A DNA stretch of 64,000 nucleotides, from the NCBI GenBank assembly GCA_021794175.1, contig JAJYRI010000002.1, positions 35,596 to 99,595 on the forward strand. Reading direction: 5' to 3'. Below, piece after piece: positions 22,195 to 32,157 of the stretch (position 1 is the stretch's first letter; each line of letters starts with the position of its first letter). A program made the position numbers and the translations under genes. The notes below the pieces were generated by a model. That model did no database searches. It was not told where the DNA came from and was given only the letters and a program-made list of their open reading frames with translations. This DNA comes from a bacterium. Lineage in GTDB: Bacteria; Vulcanimicrobiota; Vulcanimicrobiia; Vulcanimicrobiales; Vulcanimicrobiaceae.

Positions 22195-23366
22195 GATACG
22201 AGCGTTACTTTCGGCTCCCCTTTCGCATAGCCCTCGACGACAATTCGCGTTTCACCCGACAAAAGTCTCCACAATGGTTCGACGACGAGCGAGGTTCGCC
22301 ACGCCGAAAGCCCGAGAAGCTCGGCGAGCTCTTCGGCACTGCCGGGCGCTTCACGCGCGGCGCGCTCGAGAGCGGCACGCGTGACCAGGAGCCCCTGCGG
22401 AAGGCCCGCCTCGCGGGCTGCCTCGCCGACGGCAACCCCGAGCAGCGTCGCCAGCGTCTCGCGATCGGCGCCGAGCGGCCGATGCGGGCGCTCGGGGAGT
22501 TCGTCGTCGGGGATCGCCTCGCCGCGCTCGACCGCTGCCAAAAAGCGCGCGCCGAAATTTCGCCGGGCATTGCTCTCCAAGCGCCGCAGTTGCGCGAGAT
22601 CTTCGAGATGTTTCGGCCGCAACTGCGCGATGCCGCCGACGACATCGTCGGGGACGACGAACTTCGGCGGAATATCGCGTTCTTTCGCTATTGCGTCGCG
22701 CTCGGCAACGACCTGCGCGAGAACGCCGAGTTCGCGACGATTCATGCGAACGGCACCCGGGATCTTCATGTAGGCGCGTCGCAGATCGAAACGATATTTT
22801 TCCGGCTGCGCCAGCGCGATGCACTCTTGCTCGCACCAGGAAACGCGCCCTCGTTCGGCGAGCCGCTGCTGCAACAGATCGTGCATCGGGAGTAGATGCA
22901 CGACGTCGTCGACGAGATACTCCAACTGCTTTTCGCTGAGCGGCCGCGTCGACCAATCGCTGACGGTCTGCGTTTTTGCAAGCCGAATGCGGACGAGATC
23001 GCGAACGAGATCGGCAAGCGATATCTGCATGCCGTATCCGAGAAACGACGCCGCCACCTGCGTATCGAAAAGTTTCGGCGGCACGCATCCGAAGCGTTCG
23101 GCGAAGATCTTGAGGTCGCTCTGCAACGCGTGGCCGACGACGGTAACGCGTTCGAGCGCCGCGACGAGCGGCTGCAAATCGATTTCCGGCGCGAGCGGGT
23201 CGACGATCGCCGTATATTCCGGCAGCGCGAGCTGCAATACCATCAAGCGCGGCGCGTAACTGCGTTCGGCATGAAATTCGGTGTCGAGCCCCACGCGCTC
23301 GCTCGCCTCAAGGCGCGCGCAGAGAGCGGCGATGCCCTCGGCGTCGTTGATAAGGTCGTGGGTCAC
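22191..23366 (-). CDS. rnd: ribonuclease D
   Basis: DEDD 3'-5' exonuclease motifs '[13 protein letters not shown]', '[17 protein letters not shown]', '[17 protein letters not shown]'; HRDC-like C-terminal region. Confidence 0.88.
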   Translation of the reverse strand: MTHDLINDAEGIAALCARLEASERVGLDTEFHAERSYAPRLMVLQLALPEYTAIVDPLAPEIDLQPLVAALERVTVVGHALQSDLKIFAERFGCVPPKLFDTQVAASFLGYGMQISLADLVRDLVRIRLAKTQTVSDWSTRPLSEKQLEYLVDDVVHLLPMHDLLQQRLAERGRVSWCEQECIALAQPEKYRFDLRRAYMKIPGAVRMNRRELGVLAQVVAERDAIAKERDIPPKFVVPDDVVGGIAQLRPKHLEDLAQLRRLESNARRNFGARFLAAVERGEAIPDDELPERPHRPLGADRETLATLLGVAVGEAAREAGLPQGLLVTRAALERAAREAPGSAEELAELLGLSAWRTSLVVEPLWRLLSGETRIVVEGYAKGEPKVTLVS

Positions 23367-24286
23367 GGGGTCGCGATCGGGGAGGGCGAGGGTAGCGACG
23401 GGCGCGGCGTCGGCCGAACGCGCCGGAAATGAATGTGGAACGGATGGGCGTGCTTATCGATATACACTTTGGCCCGTCGTTCGTAACGTCGCATCGCATT
23501 CCCCGCGCGGCGTTCGTACCCGTGAACCCAGACCGTCACGCGGTCCCCGCCGATGGCGAGGAGCGTGCAGATGGGGATCGCTACGACGCACATCGTGTAG
23601 ACCTGTCTGATCAGCGGTACCCGCATGACCGCCGCCGTCGCGGTAGCAACGGTTCCGCCGAAACCGGGAATCACGCGAACGCAGATGAGGAACATCGGGG
23701 AGCCGGGCTTAAAGCGGCGTGTCCAGGCCGGCAGACGCTTGAGATAGGCGTCGAGATCGAGTAAGTGCGTGGCGTGCCGATTTACCCAATATCCCAGCAT
23801 CGCAGCGAGCACGAGCCCGACCGCGTTGATCACCGAGCCCCAGAGCGGCCCGAAGATCGCACCGTTCATCACGGCGAGGGCATCGGTCACCGAGAACGGC
23901 GCCGAAGCGACGAGAGCAAAGACGATCGTCGCCATCGGGTAGGCCCAACCGCCGATCGAGCGGATGAATCGATCGACCTCGGGCTGGAAGCGAATGACGA
24001 GGGCTGCCAGGGTGAACGAGAGCAGCAGCAGGGCGATGCCGCCGAGCTTGCGCAAAATGGGCGGACGAACGCTCGGGGTAGGCGCCGCGCTCAATGGAGG
24101 AAGGAAGTTCCGGAAGTCGCGCTCATCTTGCTCTAATGCGCGCTCGGAGCCGCTCTCTCCCTGTCGCCTAGCGCCGATTGCCCTCGTCCGGAAGGCTCGC
24201 GCACGGAAATCGGATAACCGAAGGCACGTGAGAGGTCGCATCTTCCGTTTCGTCGCGCTCGCCCTCGTCTTCGCGAGCCCTCGCAC
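23363..24286 (-). CDS. TVP38/TMEM64-family membrane protein (start uncertain, likely internal)
   Basis: 'APFSVTDALAVMNGAIFGPLWGSVINAVGLVLAAMLGYWVNRH' and 'VRVIPGFGGTVATATAAV' typical of the SNARE-associated/TVP38 family; the ORF-track start overlaps the divergent neighbour. Confidence 0.75.
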   Translation of the reverse strand: MRGLAKTRASATKRKMRPLTCLRLSDFRARAFRTRAIGARRQGESGSERALEQDERDFRNFLPPLSAAPTPSVRPPILRKLGGIALLLLSFTLAALVIRFQPEVDRFIRSIGGWAYPMATIVFALVASAPFSVTDALAVMNGAIFGPLWGSVINAVGLVLAAMLGYWVNRHATHLLDLDAYLKRLPAWTRRFKPGSPMFLICVRVIPGFGGTVATATAAVMRVPLIRQVYTMCVVAIPICTLLAIGGDRVTVWVHGYERRAGNAMRRYERRAKVYIDKHAHPFHIHFRRVRPTPRPSLPSPSPIATP

Positions 24287-25139
24287 GCTCTCGGCGGCGC
24301 CGAGAACCCTGCGCGTCGCCTATGCGGGTTCGATGGGCGCGGTCATGGATCGTGCTCTTGGGCCGCAGTTCGCACGGAGCGCACATGTCGGTTATCAAGG
24401 AATCGGCGCCGGCGCATACGGCTTAGCGCACCTGATCGCTTCCGGGCGATTGCAGGCCGATCTGTTCATTTCGATCACGCCCGGCCCAATCCGCATTTTG
24501 CAGCGGGCCGGCCTTGCATCGCAGGCGCTTCCCATCGCGCGCACGCGCATGGTGATCGCGTACAGCCCGAAGAGTCGCTTCGCCGCACAACTCGCCGCCG
24601 CCGCTCGCGGCGGCACGGCGTGGTGGCGGGTCCTCGAAACGCCCGGCCTGCGCTTCGGGCGAACCGATCCGGCGACCGATCCGCAAGGGCAGAGCATCCT
24701 CTTCACGATGCAACTCGCAGCGAGGTATTACCACCAACCGGATCTCGCAAAACGCATTCTCGGATCGACGCGTAATCCCGCGCAAATATTCACCGAAGCA
24801 TCGCTGCTGAGTCGGCTCGAAAGCGGCGAGCTCGATGCATCGTCGGGCTACGAGAGCGCCGTGCGTTCGCTCCATCTACCGTTCGTCGCGCTCCCGCCGC
24901 AGATCGATCTTGGGGAGCCGGCATACGCGCATCGCTATGCGCGCGCTACGATTCATGTCGAGCTGCACGGAAAGGCAGAGACCGTCCATCCGCAACCGCT
25001 GGTGTTCTATGCCGCGATCCTAAAAAATGCTGCCGATCCGATAGCCGCGCGTGCGTTCCTCGCTTTCGTGCGTTCGCCGCGCGGCCAAGCGATTCTCCGC
25101 TCGTTCGGGTACCGGCGGCCGCTCGGTCCGCCGATCTAG
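24228..25139 (+). CDS. ABC transporter substrate-binding protein, tungstate/molybdate type
   Basis: Signal peptide then 'LRVAYAGSMGAVMDRALGPQF...ISITPGPIRILQRAGL...RFGRTDPATDPQGQSILF' WtpA/ModA-like; GTG start in frame. Confidence 0.75.
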   Translation: MRGRIFRFVALALVFASPRTLSAAPRTLRVAYAGSMGAVMDRALGPQFARSAHVGYQGIGAGAYGLAHLIASGRLQADLFISITPGPIRILQRAGLASQALPIARTRMVIAYSPKSRFAAQLAAAARGGTAWWRVLETPGLRFGRTDPATDPQGQSILFTMQLAARYYHQPDLAKRILGSTRNPAQIFTEASLLSRLESGELDASSGYESAVRSLHLPFVALPPQIDLGEPAYAHRYARATIHVELHGKAETVHPQPLVFYAAILKNAADPIAARAFLAFVRSPRGQAILRSFGYRRPLGPPI

Positions 25140-25903
25140 TGTCTCGCCGACCGAAGGAAGCGTGGCTGCTCGCGATTCCCGCGCTGCTGTTTTTGATCGC
25201 GCCGTTTGTCGCGTTGGTCTTCGCAACGCCGTGGATGCATTTCTCGCTCGACGCCGGCGACTGGTCGGCAATCGGCGTCTCGCTCGGCTACGGTGCGTGC
25301 GCGATGCTGCTGGTCGTCGCGCTCGGCACGCCGTTTGCCTGGTGGCTCGCGCGCACGCATTTTCCCGCACGATGGATCGCCGACGCAATCGTGCTCTTGC
25401 CGCTGCTCTCTCCACCGCTGGCATTGGGTATCGTATTGGAGACGCTGTACGGCCCGTACGGCGCGGCCGGCGCGCCGCTCGCGCGGCTCGGGCTTCTCCT
25501 CACGAACTCCGCCCCCGCGTTCGTTCTCGCACTGACCTACGGAGCGTTGCCGTTCTTTATCGTGCTCGCACGCGCGGCCTTTGAGGGTGTCTCACCGGAG
25601 TACGAAGCGCTCGCAAGGACGCTCGGAAAATCACAACCGGCGATCTTCTTCACGGTAACGCTTCCGCTCGCACGCGTCGGTCTCGGCGCGGCGCTCGCAA
25701 TCGCGTGGGTGCGCGCACTCGGCGAGTTCGGTATCTGCCTCATCGTGGCGTATTTCCCGATGGGCATACCGGTGCGGCTCTGGGTGAATCTGCAAGATGT
25801 TGGGCTCGGCGCGGTTTTTCCGTTGCTCTGGATTTTCTATCTCGTCGCACTTCCGTTGCCGCTCTGGCTCGGTTTACGCGCCCAACGTAGAGGCCTTGCA
25901 TGA
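25139..25903 (+). CDS. ABC transporter permease, molybdate/tungstate type
   Basis: ModB/WtpB-like; 'EALARTLGKSQPAIFFTVTLPLARVGLGAALAIAWVRALGEFG' EAA motif. Confidence 0.85.
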   Translation: MSRRPKEAWLLAIPALLFLIAPFVALVFATPWMHFSLDAGDWSAIGVSLGYGACAMLLVVALGTPFAWWLARTHFPARWIADAIVLLPLLSPPLALGIVLETLYGPYGAAGAPLARLGLLLTNSAPAFVLALTYGALPFFIVLARAAFEGVSPEYEALARTLGKSQPAIFFTVTLPLARVGLGAALAIAWVRALGEFGICLIVAYFPMGIPVRLWVNLQDVGLGAVFPLLWIFYLVALPLPLWLGLRAQRRGLA

Positions 25904-26493
25904 CGGCGCTTCACGTCGCATACCGCATCTTCGAGCCGATCGAACTTGAGGTGGAGTTCGATATCACCGGTGTGACGGTGCTTCTCGGCGCGAACGGCGA
26001 AGGGAAGAGTACGATTTTGCGCGCGCTCGCCGGCCTCTTGCCGGCGGAGGGCACGCCGTTCTCCGGGCTTCCTCCACAGCGACGCCCGATCGCTTATCTG
26101 CCGCAGGAGCATCTGCTCTTTCCGCATCTCCGTGCCTGGGAAAACGTTGCGTTTGCTTTCGACGATCGCATTCGTCGGCGCGAACGAGCGCTCGCATTAC
26201 TCGCGCGCTTCGATATTGAAGATCTCGCCGGACGCTTTCCGCACCAACTCTCCGGCGGCGAACGCCAACGCGTCGCCATCGCACGCGCCTTCGCCCGTCA
26301 GCCGGAGCTCGTGCTCTTCGACGAACCGACCTCGGCGCTCGATAAAAGCGCGCGCGAGGCCTTTCTCACCAGCGCGCTTCCCGCACTGCGCGATGCGGGC
26401 GTCCCCACCCTCGCGGCAACGCACGACCCGGCGCTGGTCGAGGTCGCCGATCGCACCGTCCTGCTCCGCGATCGTCGCATCGCAATACCGTAG
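25900..26493 (+). CDS. ABC transporter ATP-binding protein, molybdate/tungstate type
   Basis: Walker A 'LLGANGEGKSTILRALAG', signature 'HQLSGGERQRVAIARAFA', Walker B 'LVLFDEPTSALD'; 4-nt overlap with the permease gene. Confidence 0.9.
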   Translation: MTALHVAYRIFEPIELEVEFDITGVTVLLGANGEGKSTILRALAGLLPAEGTPFSGLPPQRRPIAYLPQEHLLFPHLRAWENVAFAFDDRIRRRERALALLARFDIEDLAGRFPHQLSGGERQRVAIARAFARQPELVLFDEPTSALDKSAREAFLTSALPALRDAGVPTLAATHDPALVEVADRTVLLRDRRIAIP

Positions 26494-26505
26494 AGGATCG
26501 CGCAC

Positions 26506-26810
26506 GCCTCGATACGCGCTTCGCGCTACTCGGCGTGACAATTCTCACCTACTCGGCGTGACAATTCTCACCTACTCGGCGTGACAATTCTCGCCTACTC
26601 GGCGTGACAATTCTCGCTGTCACGCCGAGTAGCAGCGCTGCGTTGTCATCCCGAGTAGCCGCCCCGCGGGGCGGCGTATCGAGGGAGTTTTCCAGCGCCT
26701 CGATACGCGCTTCGCGCTACTCGGCGTGACATTTCTCGCCTACTCGGCGTGACATTTCTCGCCTACTCGGCGTGACAATTCTCGCCTACTCGGCGTGACA
26801 CTTCGCGGCT
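26506..26810. repeat. composite palindromic intergenic element with two 4 x 23-bp tandem arrays
   Basis: CTACTCGGCGTGACAATTCTCRC x4 at 26526-26617; inverted core TGTCACGCCGAGTAG at 26618-26632; TGTCATCCCGAGTAGC+GC-rich hairpin+CGTATCGAGGGA; second array CTACTCGGCGTGACAWTTCTCGC x4 at 26717-26808. Both arrays are preceded by GCCTCGATACGCGCTTCGCG. Confidence 0.9.
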
Positions 26811-27978
26811 ACTTGATAACGTGCCAGTCGTTCATCACGTATTGAGCACCGCTCTGCGTGACCGTGAGGGTGCCGTCCCCGAAGGCATCGACGGCAAAGG
26901 TCGAGACCTGCGAGCCGGAGCTATTGGTGAGAACACCGCTGATGAAGTTGCTGCTGGTCGGCGGCTGCGACGTGTTGGTGGTAACGTTGAGCGTATCGCC
27001 GTCGACGAGTTGTGCGTTGGTGACGCTGAGATTCTCGAGCAACCCGGCCTTATAGGTGGCGGTCACGGGGATCGAATAGGTTCCCTTGCTCGTTCCACCG
27101 GTCAACGTAAAATCGGGGGTCGAGATCGGGCACGCAGTGTTCTGCGTTCCGGTTGCGATATTCAGCGCGCCGATACCACCGACATAGCTCGTGCCCGATT
27201 GCGTTCCGCTATAGGTGACGGAGCCGTCGCTGTTGACGGTGCGCGTCCCACCGGGAAGGTCGCCGCCGGCCCAGCCGAAGGTTTCATTCAGCGAGGAGAT
27301 TCCCGTTGCGTTAAAGCCGGCGCTATCGCCGCAGTAGGTGCTCGCCCCCGCATTGGCCGCGCCGATGCTGTATTCGGCGCTCGATTCGATGCTTTTTACG
27401 CCGGTAAGATTCAGCGTGCTGGTTTCGATCCGGTCGAAGCCGTCGGCGACGATCGGAAAGCCGTTGTTGCCGAAGGTGGCGTTCGAGATCGTTACGTTAT
27501 CGGAACGGACCGAGGTTGCGGTGTTGTTCCCCTGCGGATACTGCGAGACGGTGCGCGAGACACTCTCGGCATTCGTGCCGATGACGGTGTATTTGCGCAC
27601 GGTATCGCGCGCGATCTGCGTGCACGCCTGATCGTAGAACACGATTCGCTCGCTGGAGTTCGCGTCGCCGTTTTTATCGGGCACGAAATATTCGACGCCG
27701 TTATTGCACTGCCCGTTCGTGACGGCTTGCGCCCCGCGGCCGACCGTTGCGAGCGGGCTGCCGACGCCGCTCTCGACGCTGTTGAGCGACTTCACCGGGG
27801 AACCGACGGCATTCGCCGACGAAATCGCATCCTCCGATTGCGTTTGTGCGCTTTGCGGCGCGGAACCCGTGTTTCCCGATGGGCTTCCGGGGATGGTCGG
27901 AGCGCTGCCCGAGGCTCCGCCACCACATCCGGCGAGCAAGAGTGCAGCGAGAGTTGCATAGACTACGTGATTGCGCAT
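26809..27978 (-). CDS. hypothetical lipoprotein
   Basis: Lipobox 'ATLAALLLAGCGGG'; Ser/Thr/Gly/Asn-rich mature region. Confidence 0.75.
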   Translation of the reverse strand: MRNHVVYATLAALLLAGCGGGASGSAPTIPGSPSGNTGSAPQSAQTQSEDAISSANAVGSPVKSLNSVESGVGSPLATVGRGAQAVTNGQCNNGVEYFVPDKNGDANSSERIVFYDQACTQIARDTVRKYTVIGTNAESVSRTVSQYPQGNNTATSVRSDNVTISNATFGNNGFPIVADGFDRIETSTLNLTGVKSIESSAEYSIGAANAGASTYCGDSAGFNATGISSLNETFGWAGGDLPGGTRTVNSDGSVTYSGTQSGTSYVGGIGALNIATGTQNTACPISTPDFTLTGGTSKGTYSIPVTATYKAGLLENLSVTNAQLVDGDTLNVTTNTSQPPTSSNFISGVLTNSSGSQVSTFAVDAFGDGTLTVTQSGAQYVMNDWHVIK

Positions 27979-28061
27979 GATCTTCTCCTCGATTCGTTTT
28001 AGAAAGTTACGGCTACGAAAAGAAGTCTAGGTGAAATGAAATACGCAATCTTTAGAACGGC

Positions 28062-28094
28062 ATGAGAACGCCCGCTCGAAGCGGGCGTTCTCAT
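28062..28094. terminator. strong hairpin terminator-like element
   Basis: ATGAGAACGCCCGCT CGA AGCGGGCGTTCTCAT, perfect 15-bp stem downstream of the minus-strand gene ending at 28130. Confidence 0.7.
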
Positions 28095-28129
28095 CTGATT
28101 CTCACGTTCGCGAGCGAACGCTTCCTCAA

Positions 28130-28786
28130 CTACATCGCGTCGGAGCGCCCCATGGCGTTGAAATGATAGACCGCCGCGAGATCGTGCATCGCTTGCGTCA
28201 GCACGGCATGATAATCCGCGTCGGCGGCGATGCCGTACTTTGCGTCGATATCCTTCATGACTTGGACGTGAATCGGGTGTGAGACGGCGCTGTCGAGCAA
28301 AACCTCGACGTTGAAGCCGCGCCCGGTCTGTCCGGCGGCCCAGAGTGCCCCGGCGAGTGCTTTCCCATCGTTGGGATTCGGGCTCGGGCTCTTCGGCAGC
28401 GCGATATGCTTCGCCGTGACGATTTTTAACGAGTCGGCGACGACGAAGTTGAAGACCTTGAGGAACGTCGCGACTTTGTTTGCGCCGAACTTCTTATCGA
28501 GCGACGCAACCTCCGCACCGGTCTTCGCGCCGGCAAGGCGTTTCACCAGAGCGAGCGCGCTGAAATGCGCCGGGCCGCCGCCGGCAACGATCATCGAAAG
28601 CGTGACGGGAAGCGCGGGAGCGCCGGTATAGACGCCGGGGCCGGAGAAACGCGAGGGAGACATCGTGACGTGGGGCAGCAATTTGCCGTGCGACATCATG
28701 TCGCCGCTCATGCTGCTCGCCGACGCGATGCCGGTGAGTGTGGCGACGCTGATGGCGATCGCCGCGAGGGTACGTTGGAGTTTCAT
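28130..28786 (-). CDS. hypothetical secreted protein
   Basis: Signal peptide 'MKLQRTLAAIAISVATLTGIASA'; start trimmed to the in-frame ATG (28784-28786). Confidence 0.65.
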   Translation of the reverse strand: MKLQRTLAAIAISVATLTGIASASSMSGDMMSHGKLLPHVTMSPSRFSGPGVYTGAPALPVTLSMIVAGGGPAHFSALALVKRLAGAKTGAEVASLDKKFGANKVATFLKVFNFVVADSLKIVTAKHIALPKSPSPNPNDGKALAGALWAAGQTGRGFNVEVLLDSAVSHPIHVQVMKDIDAKYGIAADADYHAVLTQAMHDLAAVYHFNAMGRSDAM

Positions 28787-28860
28787 CGGTAAAATTTCAT
28801 CCTTTCGCAGGGGTGGAGGCGTAGTCGAAGCTCGCCGTCTGCACCCCGTAACGGTGGGAC

Positions 28861-29307
28861 TTACCGTTTGGATTGGATGCGTTCGAGATCGCCGACGGCG
28901 GCACGATCCTCCGGCTCCTCGCTCGGGGCAGTAGCAAACCACGCATCGAATATCTCCCCCAGCATGGCTGCGCTCGTCGCGCGCAAGCTCGCGCAGAGGA
29001 CGTTCGCATCGTTCCAGCGGCGGGCGCCGGCCGCGGTCGGCGCATCCCAGCAGAGCGCGGCGCGAATGCCGCGCACCTTATTCGCCGCGATGCTCACCCC
29101 GGTGCCGGTCCAACAGAATAGGACGCCGCTCGCGCAGAGCCCCGACGCGACCGCCTCGCCGACTGCTTCACCGACCTCGCTCCAACGCGCCGACTGCCCC
29201 TCGGCGAGCGCCCCGAACAGATGCAGCTCGTGCCCCCGGCGTCGCAATTCTTCGCAGGCAAAAAGGGCGGTTTCGTGCCGTTCATCGCTTCCTACCGCAA
29301 CGATCAT
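28861..29307 (-). CDS. RpiB/LacA/LacB-family sugar-phosphate isomerase
   Basis: 'MIVAVGSDERHETALFACEELRRRGHELHLFG', 'VLFCWTGTGVSIAANKVRGIRAALCWDAPTAAGARRWNDANVL'. Confidence 0.8.
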   Translation of the reverse strand: MIVAVGSDERHETALFACEELRRRGHELHLFGALAEGQSARWSEVGEAVGEAVASGLCASGVLFCWTGTGVSIAANKVRGIRAALCWDAPTAAGARRWNDANVLCASLRATSAAMLGEIFDAWFATAPSEEPEDRAAVGDLERIQSKR

Positions 29308-29367
29308 CGTTTCCTCCTCGGTACCGGGCATAGGACGGATGCGCTACGGCAGAAAAGGAAGCCTGCG

Positions 29368-30171
29368 ATGAACAAAATCCCCCGAGCCGCAACCGTGATG
29401 CTCCTTCGCGATATCGAAGGCGAACCGCAGCTTTTCCTGGTGCGCCGTACCGCGGAAAGCGCATTTGCACCCGATGCCTACGTCTTTCCCGGTGGTACGG
29501 TCGATCTCGCCGACACGCTTCCCGCGCTCCACGCGCGCATCGACGGCGCCGAGGCGCGCGAGACGGGCGCGCTTTTTCGCGAAGCGCGCGACGCAGCGCT
29601 CCCGACGGAGGTCGAACACCCCGGTCCGTTAGAGCGCGCCTCGATTCTCGCCGCCGCATTGCGCGAGCTCTTCGAGGAGTCCGGTCTCCTCATGGCTTTC
29701 CCACGCGATGATGCCGCAATGCCGCCGAGCGCCGAGCAGCGCGCGGCATGGCGCGCCGCGCTGCGCTCGGGAAGCATGAGTTTCCTCGATATTCTGGAGA
29801 AGGGCGATCTCGTCGCTGCAGGGAGTTCGCTGGCATTGTTTTCGCACTGGGTAACGCCGCCGAACGAGCCTCGACGCTACGACACCTACTTCTTTATGGC
29901 GATCGCACCGCCGGGGCAGGAAGCGAGCGCAGATCGTAGCGAGACCCATGACGGGCGCTGGATCTCGCCGAGAGCGGCGCTTGCGGCCCACCGAGCCGGC
30001 GAACTCAACCTCGTCTATCCGACGATCAAGCATCTCGAACGACTGATCGATTGCGAAGATAACTCGATTGCGATGCGCTTGGCGCTCGCGAAACCGATCG
30101 TAACGATTCAACCGACGATGCATCCCGATCGCGGATTCGTTATGCCGGCGCATCTCGAGAACGTGTGGTAG
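29368..30171 (+). CDS. NUDIX hydrolase
   Basis: 'ATVMLLRDIEGEPQLFLVRRTAESAFAPDAYVFPGGTVD' and Nudix-box-like 'ALRELFEESGLLMA'. Confidence 0.87.
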   Translation: MNKIPRAATVMLLRDIEGEPQLFLVRRTAESAFAPDAYVFPGGTVDLADTLPALHARIDGAEARETGALFREARDAALPTEVEHPGPLERASILAAALRELFEESGLLMAFPRDDAAMPPSAEQRAAWRAALRSGSMSFLDILEKGDLVAAGSSLALFSHWVTPPNEPRRYDTYFFMAIAPPGQEASADRSETHDGRWISPRAALAAHRAGELNLVYPTIKHLERLIDCEDNSIAMRLALAKPIVTIQPTMHPDRGFVMPAHLENVW

Positions 30172-31091
30172 AGCGCGTCGCGCTCTTGCGCGCGCCGAAC
30201 CCTTCGGCGATGACGCTTGACGGAACCAATACCTGGTTGCTCGCATCGCGCAGCGGTGAAGCGATCTGCATCGATCCGGGCCCGGCGATTCCCGCCCACG
30301 TCGACCGCATCGTCGCCTATTTGCACGAGAACGATCTCGTTCTGCGTGCGATCGCGCTCACGCACGGTCACCCCGATCACGCTCCTGCAGCGCCGAGCCT
30401 CGCCGCGGCGACCGGTGCGCGCACGTACGCACATCGCTTCTCGGCCGCTCCGCACGACGCGGTACTCGAGGACAACGAGGAACTCCGCATCGGCGATCTA
30501 CAACTCGTCGCAATCGATGCGCCGGGGCATACGCTCGAACACCTCGTCTTCTACGAACGCGAGAGCGCGACGCTCTTTACCGGCGATACGATCTTAGGCA
30601 CCGGCACCGTCGTGATCGCTCCACCCGGCGGTGCGATGCGCCCCTATCAAGCAACGCTACGCCGGCTGCTCGCCGAATTCGGCGACGCGCGCGCGATCTG
30701 TTGCGGGCATGGACCGATCGTGACGGAAGCGCGAGCGAAAATCGAAGAGTATATCGCGCATCGCGAACGACGCGAAGCCGAACTCCTCGCGGCACTTGCG
30801 GCGGGAACGCAAACGATCCCCGACCTCGTCGAACGCATCTATCGCGATGCCGATATGCGGCTCTGGGCGGCGGCGGCACGGCAGATGCTCGCCTATCTTC
30901 TCGCTCTCGAAGAAGAGTACCGCGTGCGAGCGGTGCGGCTCGACCGGCCGCTCACGCAACGCGAACACGCGATTCTTAACCCCGATTGGGTCAACGTCGT
31001 CGGCGCGGAGCACGCACCGTTGGTCGAAGCCGAACTCGGCGCGCAACTGCGCCTCGACGCGATCTACGAGTATTCTCTCAGTCGACCGTAA
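30165..31091 (+). CDS. MBL-fold metallo-hydrolase (LACTB2-like)
   Basis: 'ALTHGHPDHAPAA' HxHxDH motif, 'GTNTWLLASRSGEAICIDPGP', C-terminal winged helix. Confidence 0.9.
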   Translation: MVERVALLRAPNPSAMTLDGTNTWLLASRSGEAICIDPGPAIPAHVDRIVAYLHENDLVLRAIALTHGHPDHAPAAPSLAAATGARTYAHRFSAAPHDAVLEDNEELRIGDLQLVAIDAPGHTLEHLVFYERESATLFTGDTILGTGTVVIAPPGGAMRPYQATLRRLLAEFGDARAICCGHGPIVTEARAKIEEYIAHRERREAELLAALAAGTQTIPDLVERIYRDADMRLWAAAARQMLAYLLALEEEYRVRAVRLDRPLTQREHAILNPDWVNVVGAEHAPLVEAELGAQLRLDAIYEYSLSRP

Positions 31092-32079
31092 CGACGACTT
31101 TCCCGAAATTCGCGCCCGACTCGAGGCGCTCGACAGCCGCAACGATATCGGCGAGCGGAAAGACCGCGCCGACGACCGGTTCGATGCGTTTTTCGGAGAC
31201 CAGCGCGAGCATGTCGCGAAAATCTTCGGGGCTTCCCATCGAGGAACCCAAAACGTCGAGCTGCTTCCAGAAAATCGAGAACGGACGAATTTTCGCATCG
31301 CCGCCGGTACCGCCGTAGATCGCAACGCGTCCGCCCGGACGCACGAGATCGAGAATCCGCGCCAACGTTTCGCCGCCCGAGCCGTCGATCGCCGCGTCGA
31401 TCGGTCCGACACTTTTCAGCGATTTGAACCACTGCGGATCGGCCGCGTAATTGACGGTGAAATCGGCACCGAGCGCGCGTGCGCGTTCGAGTTTTTCATC
31501 GCTGCTCGATGTCACCACCACGCGAGCGCCGATCGCTTTGGCGAACAGCAGCGCAAAGCTCTGCACGCCGCTACCGATGCCGGGAATCAACACCGTCTCG
31601 CCGGCCTGCAGACGCGCGCGCGTTACGAGCGCTCGATACGCGGTAAGCCCCGCAAGCGGTAACGCTGCGGCGTGCACGGTATCGAGATGCGCGGGCTTCG
31701 CATGCACGTTCTCCGCCGGAACGCAGACGTATTCCGCGATCGTTCCCGGGTGCGGCATACCGAGAATCCCGCTGCCTTCCGCCCAGATGCGGCGGTTCGG
31801 GCCCCAACCAAGCATGGGATCGAGAACGACGTCATCACCGCGACGATGCCCCGAGACGCCGTCTCCGAGCGCATCGATCGCCCCACAGCCGTCGGAACCC
31901 GGGGTGCAGGGGAGCGCGATTCCGGGGTAGAGGCCGCGCGTAATGAACGCATCGCGTCGGTTCAGCGCGGCGGCATGGATCCGCACGCGGATCTCCCCGG
32001 CGCCGGGCTCGGGCGCGGAGATCTCCTCGACGCGCAGGTGTGAGGGTTCTCCGATGCTGTGTAATCGAGCGGCTTTCAT
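31078..32079 (-). CDS. zinc-type alcohol dehydrogenase-like / NADPH:quinone oxidoreductase (MDR)
   Basis: 'MKAARLHSIGEPSHLRVEEISAPEPGAGEIRVRIHAAALNRRDAFITRGLYPG', Rossmann 'VLIPGIGSGVQSFALLFAKAIGARVVVTSSSDEKLERARALGAD'. Confidence 0.87.
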   Translation of the reverse strand: MKAARLHSIGEPSHLRVEEISAPEPGAGEIRVRIHAAALNRRDAFITRGLYPGIALPCTPGSDGCGAIDALGDGVSGHRRGDDVVLDPMLGWGPNRRIWAEGSGILGMPHPGTIAEYVCVPAENVHAKPAHLDTVHAAALPLAGLTAYRALVTRARLQAGETVLIPGIGSGVQSFALLFAKAIGARVVVTSSSDEKLERARALGADFTVNYAADPQWFKSLKSVGPIDAAIDGSGGETLARILDLVRPGGRVAIYGGTGGDAKIRPFSIFWKQLDVLGSSMGSPEDFRDMLALVSEKRIEPVVGAVFPLADIVAAVERLESGANFGKVVVTVD

Positions 32080-32157
32080 GACGAGCGCCCTACGCGCTCG
32101 CCCTCGCTCTCACCTATCGCAGGTCGCCCCGGGAGGCGGCGCAAACCTGGCAGGGCT

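Noticed and set aside
23964-24227. N-terminal extension of the tungstate/molybdate SBP ORF
   Set aside because: The extension lacks a signal peptide and overlaps the divergent TVP38-like gene; the GTG at 24228 immediately precedes a proper signal sequence.
26526-26808. Possible CRISPR array (regular 23-bp repeats)
   Set aside because: The 23-bp units are contiguous tandem copies with no variable spacers and no cas genes nearby; treated as an intergenic repeat element.
26821-28002. 393-aa plus-strand ORF
   Set aside because: Antisense to the lipoprotein gene 26809-27978; the real gene has a clear lipobox signal peptide.
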